A stretch of 64,000 nt of DNA from Actinomycetota bacterium. Its GTDB lineage: Bacteria > Actinomycetota > Acidimicrobiia > Acidimicrobiales > Palsa-688. Each line of letters begins with the position of its first letter. The stretch's first letter is position 1. The DNA lies in NCBI GenBank assembly GCA_021323695.1, contig JAJPKN010000068.1, positions 124,001 through 188,000 on the forward strand, written 5' to 3'. Below the pieces are notes generated by a model. It ran no database searches and was not told the origin of the DNA. It worked only from the letters and a program-made list of their open reading frames with translations. Below are positions 39,026 to 48,519 of the stretch, piece by piece. The position numbers and the translations under genes were made by a program.

Positions 39026-39388
39026 CTACTGGCCGATGAGGTGGGCGAGCAGGGGGGCACCGGCCACCACCATGGCGGCGGCCGCAGCGGCCACTCGCCA
39101 GGCAGCCGAGCGGCGCCAGCGGGACGCGGCGTCGGTCGCAGCTGGCTGTGGGGGGGACAGTGCCGCTTCCACCTCGTCGGCCATGAGGAGCTGGGCGGCC
39201 AGGGGTGCCTTGGCCGCTTCGACCAGGACGTACGAAGGGCCGAAGGGATAGGGCCCGTACAGGTTGCCCCGGATCTCGGTCAAGATGCCCTCCGAACCCA
39301 GCCGAGCTGCCAGGACGCGGGCCTGCCAGGCATCAGGGACGGTCCGCAGGTGGACCATCCGCAGGTCGGCCCCCCGTGCTGAGCCCAT
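39026..39388 (-). CDS. DUF2007-like domain protein with C-terminal membrane anchor
   Basis: A 120 aa protein. VHLRTVPDAWQARVLAARLGSEGILTEIRGN resembles DUF2007, a small domain proposed to act in signalling. A hydrophobic C-terminus, AAWRVAAAAAAMVVAGAPLLAHLIG, could anchor it. It lies on the opposite strand between prcA and pafA. ATG 39388 is supported by a TAACCT box 7 nt upstream. Function unknown. Confidence 0.75.
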   Translation of the reverse strand: MGSARGADLRMVHLRTVPDAWQARVLAARLGSEGILTEIRGNLYGPYPFGPSYVLVEAAKAPLAAQLLMADEVEAALSPPQPAATDAASRWRRSAAWRVAAAAAAMVVAGAPLLAHLIGQ

Positions 39389-39395
39389 CGGGCCA

Positions 39396-39401
39396 AGGTT
39401 A
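39396..39401 (-). promoter_or_regulatory. Probable -10 box of the DUF2007-like gene (leaderless)
   Basis: TAACCT on the minus strand ends 7 nt before ATG 39388. Confidence 0.55.
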
Positions 39402-39458
39402 GGCAGAGCGGCCGTCGCTTTCCATAGGTGGTGACCCTACAGGCCTCCAGGGGCCCGG

Positions 39459-39464
39459 TAGCGT
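39459..39464 (+). promoter_or_regulatory. Possible -10 box of pafA
   Basis: TAGCGT lies 19 nt before ATG 39484; a short leader would then contain AAAGGG (39472-39477), 6 nt before the start. Confidence 0.4.
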
Positions 39465-39483
39465 GCCGATCAAAGGGTTGGAC

Positions 39484-40842
39484 ATGGACAAGCGCATCTT
39501 CGGCCTGGAGAACGAGTACGGCGTGACCTGTACCCTACGGGGCCAGCGCCGCCTGAGCCCCGACGAGGTGGCGCGTTACCTGTTCCGGCGGGTGGTGTCC
39601 TGGGGAAGGTCCTCGAACGTGTTCTTGGAGAACGGGGCCCGGCTGTACCTGGACGTGGGCAGCCACCCTGGGTACGCCACGCCCGAGTGCGACTCGATCA
39701 GCGACCTGGTGGCCCACGACAAGGCGGGAGAGCGCATACTGGAGAACCTGGTGGTCTCGGCCGAGGCCCGCCTGCGCGAGGAGGGGATCCGAGGGGTCAT
39801 CTTCTTGTTCAAGAACAACACCGACTCGGCCGGCAACTCCTACGGCTGCCATGAGAACTACCTGACCACCCGACGCGACGACTTCGCCCATTACGCCGAA
39901 GTGCTGATCCCGTTCCTCATATCCCGCCAGATCTATGCGGGGGCGGGCAAGGTCCTGCAGACCGCCCGCGGGGCACAGTACTGCATCAGCCAACGGGCCG
40001 AGCACATATGGGAGAGCGTCTCGTCCGCCACCACCCGCAGCCGGCCGATCATAAACACCCGGGACGAGCCCCATGCCGACGCCGAGCGCTACCGGCGGTT
40101 GCACGTCATAGTGGGGGACTCCAACATGAGCGAGTACGCCACCTTCTTGAAGGTGGGGGCGACGAGCATCATGCTGCGCATGCTGGAGGACCCCTCGGTC
40201 GTCATGCGGGACATGACCCTGGAGAACCCCATCCGCGCCATCCGCGAGATCAGCCACGACACGACCTGCCGGCGCAAGGTGAGGCTGGCCAATGGCCGGG
40301 AGGCGAGCGCCTTCGACATCCAAGCCGAGTACCTGGAGCGCGCCCAGCGTTACCAGCAGGCCAAGGGGCTGTCGGCCCTGGAGGAAAAGGCGCTCGGGAT
40401 GTGGGAGCACTGCCTGAAGGGCATCGAGAAGGACCCCTTGTCGCTCGACCGGGAGTGCGACTGGGTGATGAAGCACAAGCTCATCGAGGCGGTCCGGGCC
40501 CGGGACAACATAGCCCTGACCCACCCCAAGGTGGCCTTGGTCGACCTCCAGTACCACGACGTCTCCCGGCGCCGGGGCCTGTACTACATGCTGGAGGCCC
40601 GGGGGCTGGCCGAACGGGTCGTGACCGAAGAAGAGGTGCAGCGGGCCATCGACGAACCTCCTCAGACCACGCGGGCCCGCCTGCGGGGAGAGTTCATCCG
40701 CAAGGCCAAGGAACGCCGGCGGGACTTCACCGTGGACTGGGTGCACCTCAAGCTGAACGACCAAGCCCAGCGGACCCTGCTGTGCAAGGACCCCTTCAAA
40801 GCCCGCGACGAGCGGGTGGAGAAGCTGATCGCGTCCTTGTGA
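39484..40842 (+). CDS. pafA: Pup-protein ligase
   Basis: Attaches the C-terminal Glu of Pup to substrate lysines. [16 protein letters not shown] is the nucleotide-binding N-terminus, and [42 protein letters not shown] and [27 protein letters not shown] are family landmarks. The Dop loop is absent. 452 aa, the same length as mycobacterial PafA. ATG 39484 is preferred over GTG 39463 for its AAAGGG site. Confidence 0.97.
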   Translation: MDKRIFGLENEYGVTCTLRGQRRLSPDEVARYLFRRVVSWGRSSNVFLENGARLYLDVGSHPGYATPECDSISDLVAHDKAGERILENLVVSAEARLREEGIRGVIFLFKNNTDSAGNSYGCHENYLTTRRDDFAHYAEVLIPFLISRQIYAGAGKVLQTARGAQYCISQRAEHIWESVSSATTRSRPIINTRDEPHADAERYRRLHVIVGDSNMSEYATFLKVGATSIMLRMLEDPSVVMRDMTLENPIRAIREISHDTTCRRKVRLANGREASAFDIQAEYLERAQRYQQAKGLSALEEKALGMWEHCLKGIEKDPLSLDRECDWVMKHKLIEAVRARDNIALTHPKVALVDLQYHDVSRRRGLYYMLEARGLAERVVTEEEVQRAIDEPPQTTRARLRGEFIRKAKERRRDFTVDWVHLKLNDQAQRTLLCKDPFKARDERVEKLIASL

Positions 40843-42670
40843 GCGGCTGGGCCCGGCTGGGCGGCCGGCGGGGCTCGGGCCTGGCCCGGCGCCGTGGGGG
40901 GGGCTGCTGGGCGCGCCACAACGCGGCCAGTTGCTCTGGCTGCAGGGGCTGGCCCAGCAGGTAACCCTGGCCGCCGTCACAGCCGGCCTTGGCTATGGCG
41001 GCCAGCTGGCCCTCGTCCTCCAGGCCCACGCCCACGGCCGACATCCCCAAGGCGTGGGCCAGGGTGGTTATGGCGGCGACGACGCGGCCGGGCTGGCTGG
41101 GGCCGGTGGCCACCTCGGCCACCAGGCGACGGTCTATCTTCAGCATGTCGACGTTGAGCCGCCCCAAGTAGGACAGCGTGGTGGAGGTCCCGAAGTCGTC
41201 GACCGCCAGGTGCACACCCAAGCGGGCCAGGCCGCTCAGGGCCACCTGTACCTCGTTGGACCGGCCCAGGAGGGCCTCTTCGCTGACCTCGAGGCAAAGC
41301 TGGCGGGGGGCGACCCCGTGGGCGTTGAGGACGGCGGCCACCTTTTGGGGGAGGGCCGGGTCGCTCAGCTGTTGGCCCGACACGTTGACGGCCATGGTGA
41401 AGTCCTTGCCGACCAAGCCGTTGCCCAGCCACTGCGCCAGTTGCCGGCAGGCCTCCTCGAGCACGAAGTCGTCGACCAGCCCTACCAGGCCGTGGCGTTC
41501 GGCCAAGGCTATGAACTCCCCGGGCAGGACGACGCCTCTTTGGGGGTGCTGCCAGCGGGCCAGGGCCTCTGCCCCGAGCAGGCTGCGGTCCTCGAGCGCG
41601 AACAGCGGCTGGTAGACGACGAACAGCTGGCGTTGCTCGACCGCCTGGAGCAGGGCCAGGGCGGAGTCGTCCTCGCCCGCCGGTGGCCCCGGGAGGGCGG
41701 GGTTGTGCACCCGGACGCAGTTGCGGCCAGCAGCCTTGGCCTCGTACATGGCCATGTCCGCCTGCCTCAGCAGCTCGCCCGGGTTGGCTTGGGGGTTGTC
41801 GGTGGTGACCACCCCTATGCTGGCCGAGACGGTCAGGTCCCGGCCCTGGTCGACGAGCGGCTTGCTCAGCGCGGCGAGCACCCGGTGGGCGACCTGGGCG
41901 ACGTCGGGCCCGTTGCGCAGCCCCTGGCACAGCACGGCGAACTCGTCGCCGCCGAAGCGGGCCACGGTGTCGCCCGTGCGGGCGGCGCGGGACAGCCGGC
42001 GGCCCACCTCGACCAGCACCCGGTCGCCGGTGCTGTGGCCGAAGCTGTCGTTGATCTCCTTGAAGTTGTCGAGGTCGATGAACAGCAGGCCCACGGTGCC
42101 GGCGGCCCGCTCGAGGGCGAGGAGGGCCTGGGCAAGGCGGTCGGTGAACGCCAGGCGGTTGGCCAAGCCGGTGAGCGGGTCATGGAGGGCCTGGTAGGCA
42201 AGGGCCTCTTCGGCCTGTACCTGTGCGGTCACGTCACGCGATATCCCGAAGGTGCCTACCACCTGGCCGTGGTCGTCGCGCAGGGGCAGCTTGGTGGTCG
42301 ACACCCAGGCGTCGGGGCGGTCGCGGAAGGTCTCCCGTTCGATCTTGGCCACTATCGGCTCACCGGTACGGATGATCCTTTGCTCGTCTTCGAAGGCAGC
42401 GCGAGCGTGCTCCTCGCTGAACAGGTCGAAGTCCGACTTGCCGATGACGTCGTCGAGCAACAGGCCCTTGGCCACGTGGTAGAGCATGAACCCCCGGCTG
42501 ACCAGGATGAACCGGCTGTCTAGGTCCTTGAAGTAGATGCGCTCTTCCGATGCCTCCAAGAGGTTGCGCATGCAGATGCGCTCGAGGTCGTCGCGGCTGA
42601 CGTCCAGGCGGGCCCGAGCGGCCTGGTGTCCTCCTCCTGCGTCCTCATCAGTGCTCACCAGCAAGTACAT
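40796..42670 (-). CDS. PAS-GGDEF-EAL protein with degenerate EAL domain
   Basis: Cyclic di-GMP signalling protein of 624 aa without membrane segments. An N-terminal PAS domain (about residues 30-150) is followed by a GGDEF domain with intact RFGGDEF and an RTGD inhibitory site, so diguanylate cyclase activity is likely. In the EAL domain the [15 protein letters not shown] and EVSEE motifs remain, but loop 6 is shortened ([12 protein letters not shown]) and the catalytic Glu of the AEGVE motif is Val548, so phosphodiesterase activity is doubtful. Its 3' end overlaps pafA by 47 bp. The C-terminus is an Arg/Pro-rich tail. Confidence 0.92.
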   Translation of the reverse strand: MYLLVSTDEDAGGGHQAARARLDVSRDDLERICMRNLLEASEERIYFKDLDSRFILVSRGFMLYHVAKGLLLDDVIGKSDFDLFSEEHARAAFEDEQRIIRTGEPIVAKIERETFRDRPDAWVSTTKLPLRDDHGQVVGTFGISRDVTAQVQAEEALAYQALHDPLTGLANRLAFTDRLAQALLALERAAGTVGLLFIDLDNFKEINDSFGHSTGDRVLVEVGRRLSRAARTGDTVARFGGDEFAVLCQGLRNGPDVAQVAHRVLAALSKPLVDQGRDLTVSASIGVVTTDNPQANPGELLRQADMAMYEAKAAGRNCVRVHNPALPGPPAGEDDSALALLQAVEQRQLFVVYQPLFALEDRSLLGAEALARWQHPQRGVVLPGEFIALAERHGLVGLVDDFVLEEACRQLAQWLGNGLVGKDFTMAVNVSGQQLSDPALPQKVAAVLNAHGVAPRQLCLEVSEEALLGRSNEVQVALSGLARLGVHLAVDDFGTSTTLSYLGRLNVDMLKIDRRLVAEVATGPSQPGRVVAAITTLAHALGMSAVGVGLEDEGQLAAIAKAGCDGGQGYLLGQPLQPEQLAALWRAQQPPPRRRARPEPRRPPSRAQPLTRTRSASPPARRGL

Positions 42671-42767
42671 CGGCGCTGGCGGCCGCGGATTGAGAGCCCT
42701 ACCGGTCGACGGCTGTGCTCTCAGCCAGCCCGCCGGCTGCGGCCGCACCCCCTTGGGCCCGGCGGCC

Positions 42768-42773
42768 TACGAT
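42768..42773 (+). promoter_or_regulatory. Probable -10 box of pafBC (leaderless)
   Basis: TACGAT ends exactly 7 nt before GTG 42781, with no ribosome binding site. Confidence 0.6.
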
Positions 42774-42780
42774 CAGGCAC

Positions 42781-43863
42781 GTGGACCGCACCGAGCGGCT
42801 GGTGAACCTCCTGGTAGCGCTGCTCGACACCGAGCGGCCGCTCACGCGCGAGGAGCTGCGCCAGCGGGTCGGGGGCTACAGCGACGACGAGGCCAACTTC
42901 CGGCGGAACTTCGAGCGGGACAAAGAGCTCCTGCGCCAGATGGGCATCCCCTTGGAGGTGGTCCTCCCCGGCCCGTCGTCGCCAGAGGCCGAGGCCGGCT
43001 ACCGTGTCCCCCGGCAGGCCTACGAGCTGCCGGACCCCGGCCTGACCGAGGAGGAGCTGACGGCCCTGCGCCTGGCCGTATCGGCTGTGTCGTTCGAGCA
43101 GGCGGCGGAGGGGGCGGCCACCTCGGCGCTGTGGAAGCTGGCGGCGGCCTCGGTGAGCCCTGCACCCGGGCTGGGCGCGCCCCGGCCCGAGCGGGCGGCG
43201 AGAGCCGAGCCCCGGCCGGCCCAGGGCCAGGTCCCGGCGGCGGGGGGCCAGCGGGCGACGCAAGACGCGCTGGCGGTGGAGGGCGCAGTGCCGCTGGCCA
43301 GAGGCGGGGCGCCGCTGGCGGAAGTCCCGGCGGACACCAAGGTGGCCACGTTGTTCGCGGCGGTCGCCCAGAGGAGGCCGGTGCGGTTCTCCTACGGCGG
43401 GTTGGAGCGCCGGGTCGACCCTTGGCGCCTGTCCTACCGGCAGGGCAAGTGGTACCTGGCCGGTTTCGACCACCAGCGGGGCGCCGAGCGCCTTTTCCGG
43501 GTCGACCGCATTGCCACTGAAGTGGCCACCGAGGGCCAGCCGGGCGCCTTCTCGCGGCCCGCCCACGTGGCCGCCGGCCCACCGCCTCCTTGGCGGCTGG
43601 GGGACGACGAAGAGGTGGCCGTGGAGCTGCGGGTGGACGCCAGCCAAGTACCCTTCGTAGCCAGCCTGGCCGGCCCGGCTGCCGTGGCGAGGACCGAGGC
43701 AGACGGCAGCGCCCGGTTCCGCCTCACGGTGACCAACCGGGTGGCCCTGCGCAACTTCGTCCTCGGCTTCTTGGAGCACGCCGAGGTGGTGGGGCCTCCC
43801 CAGGTGCGCGACGACATGGTGTCGTGGCTGCGCCGCCTGGTCGGGGCCGAGGGCCAGCCATGA
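42781..43863 (+). CDS. pafB: WYL-domain transcriptional activator PafB
   Basis: With PafC it forms a DNA-damage-responsive transcription activator in actinobacteria. The N-terminal winged helix (DRTERLVNLLVALLDTERPLTREELRQRVGGY) precedes a WYL core (VRFSYGGLERRVDPWRLSYRQGKWYLAGFDHQRGAERLFRVDRI). A 55-residue Ala/Gly/Pro/Arg-rich linker lies between (about residues 125-180). 360 aa. The gene is divergent from the GGDEF-EAL gene. Confidence 0.94.
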   Translation: MDRTERLVNLLVALLDTERPLTREELRQRVGGYSDDEANFRRNFERDKELLRQMGIPLEVVLPGPSSPEAEAGYRVPRQAYELPDPGLTEEELTALRLAVSAVSFEQAAEGAATSALWKLAAASVSPAPGLGAPRPERAARAEPRPAQGQVPAAGGQRATQDALAVEGAVPLARGGAPLAEVPADTKVATLFAAVAQRRPVRFSYGGLERRVDPWRLSYRQGKWYLAGFDHQRGAERLFRVDRIATEVATEGQPGAFSRPAHVAAGPPPPWRLGDDEEVAVELRVDASQVPFVASLAGPAAVARTEADGSARFRLTVTNRVALRNFVLGFLEHAEVVGPPQVRDDMVSWLRRLVGAEGQP

Positions 43864-44870
43864 CCAGGCCGAGCTCGGGCCGGCGCCTGGAGCGGTTGCT
43901 CGCCATAGTCCCCTGGGTGGTGGCCCACGACGGGCCTCCCATCGCCGAGGTGTGCCAGCGTTTCGGCATCTCCGAGCGCGAGCTGGTGGCCGACCTCAAC
44001 CTGCTGTTCATGTGCGGGGTGTACCCCTACACGCCGGACTCGCTGATCGAGGTGGACATCGAAGACGGCCGGGTGTGGATCCGCTTCGCTGACTGGTTCC
44101 GCCGGCCGCTGCGGTTGACCCCTCTCGAAGCCCTGGCCCTCGTCGCCGCTGCCCGGGCCGTCCTGGGCCTGGGCCAAGCCCAGGCCGCCGAGGGCGAGGG
44201 AGCCGGGGAGCCCCGGGCCAGCGTCGGGGCAGGCCGACAGGGGGCTCGGGCCCCCCAAGCCGCCGGCGCGTTGGCCAGTGCGCTGGCCAAGCTGGAGCTG
44301 CTCGTCGGCCCCAGCGCCGAAGAGGGGCTGGACGTAGAGCTGGGCGAGGCCTCCCCCCAAGTCCTGGCCACGCTGCAGCGGGCGGTAGCCCAGAGGCGAA
44401 AGGTAGGCCTGGAGTACTACTCGTTCGGGCGGGACGAGACCACCACCCGGGTCGTGCAGCCCTGGAGGGTCTTTTCGTCTGAAGGACAGTGGTACCTGCA
44501 GGCTTGGTGCGAGAAAGCAGGTGGGGAGAGGCTGTTCCGGCTGGACCGGGCCTTGTCGGCCACGTTGCTGGACGAGGCCTTCGAGCCTCCTTCAGGCGTC
44601 CTGCCTCCCCGGACCTACTCGGCCAGGCCGGAGGACCCGGTGGTGGTGTTGGACCTGGCCCCCGCTGCGTCCTGGGTAGTGGAGCGCTACCCGCACGAGG
44701 GGGTCGAGGACCGGGGGGGCGGGGTGCTCAGGGTAAGGTTGCGGGCCAGTTCCAAAGCCTGGCTGGAGCGCCTGCTCCTGCGGGCCGGGCCCGATGCCAA
44801 GGTGGTCTCGGGAGCGGAGGGGGTGGCCCAGGAGGCGGCTAGACGCCTACTGGCGGTCTACGGCCTGTAG
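43860..44870 (+). CDS. pafC: WYL-domain transcriptional activator PafC
   Basis: Partner of PafB. Winged helix RRLERLLAIVPWVVAHDGPPIAEVCQRFGISERELVADLNLLFMCG, then a WYL core (VGLEYYSFGRDETTTRVVQPWRVFSSEGQWYLQAWCEKAGGERLFRLDR). ATG 43860 overlaps the pafB stop (ATGA). 336 aa. Confidence 0.95.
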   Translation: MTRPSSGRRLERLLAIVPWVVAHDGPPIAEVCQRFGISERELVADLNLLFMCGVYPYTPDSLIEVDIEDGRVWIRFADWFRRPLRLTPLEALALVAAARAVLGLGQAQAAEGEGAGEPRASVGAGRQGARAPQAAGALASALAKLELLVGPSAEEGLDVELGEASPQVLATLQRAVAQRRKVGLEYYSFGRDETTTRVVQPWRVFSSEGQWYLQAWCEKAGGERLFRLDRALSATLLDEAFEPPSGVLPPRTYSARPEDPVVVLDLAPAASWVVERYPHEGVEDRGGGVLRVRLRASSKAWLERLLLRAGPDAKVVSGAEGVAQEAARRLLAVYGL

Positions 44871-44880
44871 CCTGTAAGCA

Positions 44881-45564
44881 GTGCACGTGAGCAACCCGAG
44901 GGGGGACCAACGCGCCCCCGGCGTCCCCCCGACGGCTGGTGAGGCGCCGGGCGGAGCTCCCGGGAGCGGCCCGGCCAACCAGGACGAGGCCAAAAGGCGG
45001 GTGGAGCACCGGCGTGCCCTGGTGGAGTGGTTGGTGGTGCTGGTGGTGGCGCTGGTGGCCGCCCTGCTCATCAAGACCTTCGCCATCCAGGCTTTCTACA
45101 TCCCGAGCGGGTCGATGGAGCCCACCTTGGAGCCGGGCGACCGGGTGCTGGTCAACAAGCTGGCTTACGACTTCCACCCGGTCCACGAGGGCGACGTGAT
45201 CGTCTTCCGCCGGCCGCCCGGCGACACCGACATGCAGATCGGCGACCTGATCAAAAGGGTGATCGGCCTGCCCGGGGAGACAGTGCTGGTGAAGGACTGC
45301 AGCGTTTACATCGACGGCCACCTGCTGAGCCAGCCCTACTTGCCCAAGGGGTGGCAGGACCCCTCGTCCCCTTACTGCACGACCTGGCCGGCGGGGTCGC
45401 CCTTGCCCAACCCCTACCATGTCCCCGCCGGCAATTACCTGGTGATGGGGGACAACCGCCAGGACTCCTACGACTCCCGGTACTGGGGCCCACTGCCCGC
45501 CAGCTACATCGTGGGCCGGGCCTTCGTGCGTATCTGGCCCCCGGGCCGCCTGGGCGGCCTGTAG
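44881..45564 (+). CDS. lepB: Signal peptidase I
   Basis: Membrane protease that cleaves Sec and Tat signal peptides. One N-terminal membrane anchor (LVEWLVVLVVALVAALLIKTFAI), catalytic Ser78 in IPSGSMEPT, general-base Lys125 in LIKRVIGLPGE, and the GDNRQDSYDSR box. 227 aa. GTG 44881 or GTG 44887 could be the start; it begins 10 nt after pafC, so it may share that transcript. Confidence 0.94.
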   Translation: MHVSNPRGDQRAPGVPPTAGEAPGGAPGSGPANQDEAKRRVEHRRALVEWLVVLVVALVAALLIKTFAIQAFYIPSGSMEPTLEPGDRVLVNKLAYDFHPVHEGDVIVFRRPPGDTDMQIGDLIKRVIGLPGETVLVKDCSVYIDGHLLSQPYLPKGWQDPSSPYCTTWPAGSPLPNPYHVPAGNYLVMGDNRQDSYDSRYWGPLPASYIVGRAFVRIWPPGRLGGL

Positions 45565-45904
45565 CCTCTGGCCCGTAGGCGAGGGGCTGTAGCCGAGGGC
45601 GGCGCCCGGCGGGCGCAGCCCGCGCCACGGCCTGGGCCGGCGGGCGGTTGGGGCATGGCCGCCCCGGGACCAAGGTCCGTCCCGGATGTGCCAGTATCCC
45701 CCAACACATACGGGCAGTTGCGCTAAGAAGATCGGGAAGCATGTCCGTTCACGGCCCAAGCGTTGGCCCCCGGGCTCAAGGGGTTGTGCCATGCGCCGAT
45801 ATCTCCCCTGAGAGCTTCGGTGCCCAAGGTCCACACCTGGGGGGCAGGAGATGAACAAGAACCCGGGGCCGTGGGCCAGGGGACGACAACCAAGGAGCGG
45901 CCAC
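45565..45904. other. Non-coding gap between lepB and the zinc-ribbon gene
   Basis: About 340 bp, GC-rich at the lepB end. A short ORF from ATG 45741 (37 codons) ends on the ATG at 45851, but neither has a convincing start context. I see no terminator with a T-tract and no recognisable RNA. Confidence 0.6.
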
Positions 45905-46246
45905 GTGGCTACGGTGAGGGCGAGCTGCCCGACATGCGGGGACGTCGAGATGACGACGCGGGAGGTCCAAGTGCAGGTATGCACGGCAACCGAGCAGGGG
46001 ACCTACTCGTTCGTGTGCCCCCGCTGCCACCTGATCGTCAACAAGCCGGCCGAGCGCAGGGTGGTGGACCTGTTGGTAGCGGCGGGGGTGAGGCAGGTCA
46101 ACTGGGACCTCCCGGCCGAGCTGTCCGAGCCCAAGGTCGGCCCCCCCATCACCTACGACGACTTGCTGGCGTTCCATTTCGAGCTCGAGTCCGACGACTG
46201 GCTGGACAACGTGATCGCCGGCGGCGGCCCCATCGGGTCGCGCTAG
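45905..46246 (+). CDS. Zinc-ribbon conserved actinobacterial protein
   Basis: A 113 aa protein with a two-CxxC zinc ribbon (SCPTCGDVEM and FVCPRCH) followed by RRVVDLLVAAGVRQVNWDLPAEL and an acidic C-terminal segment (TYDDLLAFHFELESDDWLDNVI). Function unknown. GTG 45905 is chosen because AAGGAG at 45892-45897 lies 7 nt upstream; ATG 45851 would have its AGGAG touching the start. Confidence 0.8.
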   Translation: MATVRASCPTCGDVEMTTREVQVQVCTATEQGTYSFVCPRCHLIVNKPAERRVVDLLVAAGVRQVNWDLPAELSEPKVGPPITYDDLLAFHFELESDDWLDNVIAGGGPIGSR

Positions 46247-46265
46247 GGACCTACGGCCGGCTGCG

Positions 46266-46451
46266 GTGAGCTGGGCCTGGGCTGCTCCCCTGGGGGCCGC
46301 GGCTGTGGTTGTCGCTGCCGCCGGGGCCTTGTTGCGGTCCGTGCAGGCCGAAGCGGCCCGCTTGCGCCAGGCGAGGGCCCAGCTCGAGGGCTTGCGCCCG
46401 GCGTTGGTGGAGCTGCGCCGGCCGACCGGGGGGCACCGGCCCGGTAGCTGA
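46266..46451 (+). CDS. Small single-pass membrane protein
   Basis: A 61 aa ORF: WAWAAPLGAAAVVVAAAGALLRSV forms one membrane segment, then a charged helix (QAEAARLRQARAQLEGLRPALVELRR). It follows the zinc-ribbon gene by 19 nt in the same direction. No family recognised; the bacterial small-membrane pattern supports it but it could be spurious. Confidence 0.5.
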   Translation: MSWAWAAPLGAAAVVVAAAGALLRSVQAEAARLRQARAQLEGLRPALVELRRPTGGHRPGS

Positions 46452-46551
46452 GGCCGCGCCGGGGCCTGTGGCCGGGCCCGGCACCCCTGGCGGGGCCGGC
46501 GGGGCCGGGGCGGGCCGGTCGAGGGCGGGTGCCCCTCCCGGTAGTGCGCGG

Positions 46552-46588
46552 GCGGCAGGGTGTGCACGGTAACAACTAACCCTGCCGC
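46552..46588 (+). terminator. 10-bp inverted repeat upstream of the arabinoside cluster
   Basis: GCGGCAGGGT (46552-46561) pairs perfectly with ACCCTGCCGC (46579-46588) across a 17-nt loop, followed by TT only. It could end the upstream transcript or be a regulatory dyad. Confidence 0.35.
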
Positions 46589-46640
46589 TTAGGGCTGGCC
46601 CACCCTTCTTGGGTAGCCGGGAGCCAAGGCGACCGTGCTA

Positions 46641-46655
46641 AGCAAAGCTTTGCGA
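46641..46655. promoter_or_regulatory. Candidate LacI-type operator A
   Basis: AGCAAAGCTTTGCGA contains the perfect 12-bp palindrome GCAAAGCTTTGC (46642-46653), the shape of LacI/GalR-family sites. Confidence 0.5.
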
Positions 46656-46745
46656 CACTGACTGCCTTTGCGGCGGCGAAGGCAGCGCGCGGTGTGACGA
46701 CGGCAGGCCGCCAGCCGGGGAAGCCTGCCGGCGTGCGGGGGAGGC

Positions 46746-46774
46746 TTGCATGGCCAACTGGCCGTCACTATGCT
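46746..46774 (+). promoter_or_regulatory. Sigma-70-type promoter for the GH51 gene
   Basis: TTGCAT (46746-46751), 17-bp spacer, TATGCT (46769-46774). Transcription would begin at about 46781, just before operator B. Confidence 0.6.
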
Positions 46775-46785
46775 GGCCGTCGTCC

Positions 46786-46800
46786 GGAAAAGCTTTGTCT
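46786..46800. promoter_or_regulatory. Candidate LacI-type operator B
   Basis: GGAAAAGCTTTGTCT lies 11 nt after the GH51 -10 box. It shares AAAGCTTTG with operator A, and its layout matches the inverted operator C at 54197-54211. Confidence 0.6.
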
Positions 46801-46953
46801 AAACCAGCCCCAGGCAGGAGGATGGGCAGTGGCAGCAAGCAGCCCCAAACGGGGGCCAACCCCGGCCCGGGGGGGCCCAAGGCGGCCACCCACCGGCAGC
46901 TGGGCAGCGTGGGGAGAGGCCCCTTCTGGGTGGCTTCTTTGGCGGCCCGGTAC

Positions 46954-46965
46954 GTGAGCGCTCAC
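46954..46965. promoter_or_regulatory. Perfect palindrome GTGAGCGCTCAC at the GH51 start
   Basis: A 12-bp palindrome with the same core as the symmetric lac operator, ending at the base before ATG 46966. It could be a second operator type, blocking either elongation or a local promoter (TACGTG at 46951-46956). Confidence 0.5.
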
Positions 46966-48519
46966 ATGGCGGCTGAGACGGGCATGGGCGTGCAGGCTAC
47001 CCCGAGCGCGGAGGCCGGGACGGCGAGGGCGCCGGCAGGGGGCACCAGCCGGGTGGTGGTCAGCCCGGCCCGTTCGCTCGGCCGTCTCGACCGCAATGTC
47101 TTCGGGGGCTTCGTCGAGCACTTGGGGCGCTGCATCAACGGGGGCCTGTTCGACCCGGGGTCGGCGTTCAGCGACGAACGGGGGTACCGCCTAGACGTCC
47201 TTGAAGCTTTGAGGCGGTTGCAGGTTTCGGTGCTGCGCTGGCCGGGGGGCAATTTCGTCTCCCAGTACCACTGGCAGGACGGCGTTGGCCCCCGCGCGTC
47301 GCGGCCGGCCCGGGCCAACCTGGCCTGGGGTGGCACCGAGCCCAACACCTTCGGCACCGACGAGTTCTTGGAGTACTGCGGGCTGCTCGGGGCGGCCCCC
47401 TACATCTGCTTGAACATGGGCACCGGCACGCTGCAGGAGGCACTGGACTGGGTCGAGTACTGCAACGGCACCGTGGGCACCTACTGGGCGGGCCAAAGGG
47501 CGCACAACGGCCATCGGGAGCCCTACGCAGTGACCTACTGGGGCCTGGGCAACGAGATGTACGGCGACTGGCAGGTGGGCCAGCTGAGCGCCGAGGAGTA
47601 CGTGGCCACTGCGTCGCGCTGGGCCCGGGCGCTGCGCCGGGTGAGCCCGGGCCTGAAGCTCGTGAGCTGCGGCCTGAACGGCTGGAGCGACTGGGACCGT
47701 GTGGTGGTCGACGGCCTGGCCGGCCTGGTCGACCTGCACTCGGTCCACCTCTACACCGGGGCCCCGGACTACTGGACGAACGTGCTCAGCCCTTACCAGG
47801 CGCAACGGGCCATCACCTGCGCATCGGCCTGGCTGTGGCGGGCAGCCTACGAGCGCCAGGCCGGGACGGTCCCGAAGATCGCCTATGACGAGTGGAACGT
47901 CTGGTACCGGACCGACGACGGGGCCCTGGAGGAGCGCTACTCGTTTGCCGACGCCCTGGCCGTCGCCACCTACCTGAACATATTCGTCCGCAACTGCCGG
48001 TGGGTGAAGATGGCGAACTTGGCCCAATTGGTGAACGCCATCGCCCCCGTGGTGGCGACGCCTGAGGGTTGTTACCTGCAGCCGACCTACTACCCGTTCT
48101 GGTTGCACTCCAGCTCCGCCCTGGAGGAGGCCTGCGACGCCTGGGTGGACGGGCCTCAAGTGAGCCCTCCCGCCGAACCCGCCGGCCGCTGGCAGCACCG
48201 CCTGGGCGACCTGGGCCCCTTCCCGGTGGTGGACGCGGCTGCCACCACCGACGCGAGCCGTACCCGCCTGTCGGTGACGCTGGTGAACAGGCAGGCCGGC
48301 GAGAGCAAGGTCCGCTTGGCCCTGCAGGGATTTGCCTTCACCGGGGACGTGAGCGTGAAGGTGCTGACGGCTGGCTCGGGGCCCCCGGCCGCGGCCGGCC
48401 CCGGCATCGAAGCCGTGCAGCTGGACGAAGCCACATGGCCAGCCAAGGGCCCCGGCACCCAGGGGGCCCTGCCACCCGAGTCGTTCGCTGTGGTGCAGGC
48501 AAGCATCGCGCCCGGCTGA
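46966..48519 (+). CDS. Alpha-L-arabinofuranosidase, GH51 family
   Basis: Releases arabinofuranosyl residues from arabino-oligosaccharides. The acid/base Glu is E197 in GLGNEMYGDW and the nucleophile is E309 in IAYDEWNVWY; RNVFGGFVEHLGRCINGGL and VLRWPGGNFVSQYHW are GH51 landmarks. No signal peptide, so it should act in the cytoplasm on imported oligosaccharides. ATG 46966 is chosen because the promoter and operator B lie upstream of it within the open frame; ATG 46984 is possible. 517 aa. First gene of the arabinoside cluster. Confidence 0.92.
   Translation: MAAETGMGVQATPSAEAGTARAPAGGTSRVVVSPARSLGRLDRNVFGGFVEHLGRCINGGLFDPGSAFSDERGYRLDVLEALRRLQVSVLRWPGGNFVSQYHWQDGVGPRASRPARANLAWGGTEPNTFGTDEFLEYCGLLGAAPYICLNMGTGTLQEALDWVEYCNGTVGTYWAGQRAHNGHREPYAVTYWGLGNEMYGDWQVGQLSAEEYVATASRWARALRRVSPGLKLVSCGLNGWSDWDRVVVDGLAGLVDLHSVHLYTGAPDYWTNVLSPYQAQRAITCASAWLWRAAYERQAGTVPKIAYDEWNVWYRTDDGALEERYSFADALAVATYLNIFVRNCRWVKMANLAQLVNAIAPVVATPEGCYLQPTYYPFWLHSSSALEEACDAWVDGPQVSPPAEPAGRWQHRLGDLGPFPVVDAAATTDASRTRLSVTLVNRQAGESKVRLALQGFAFTGDVSVKVLTAGSGPPAAAGPGIEAVQLDEATWPAKGPGTQGALPPESFAVVQASIAPG

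Noticed and set aside
45741-45854. 37-codon ORF upstream of the zinc-ribbon gene
   Set aside because: No convincing ribosome binding site, no recognisable sequence, and GTG 45905 is the better start for the next gene.
46750-46965. 72-residue N-terminal extension of the GH51 enzyme
   Set aside because: The stretch contains the promoter and operator B, is low complexity and is not part of GH51 proteins.
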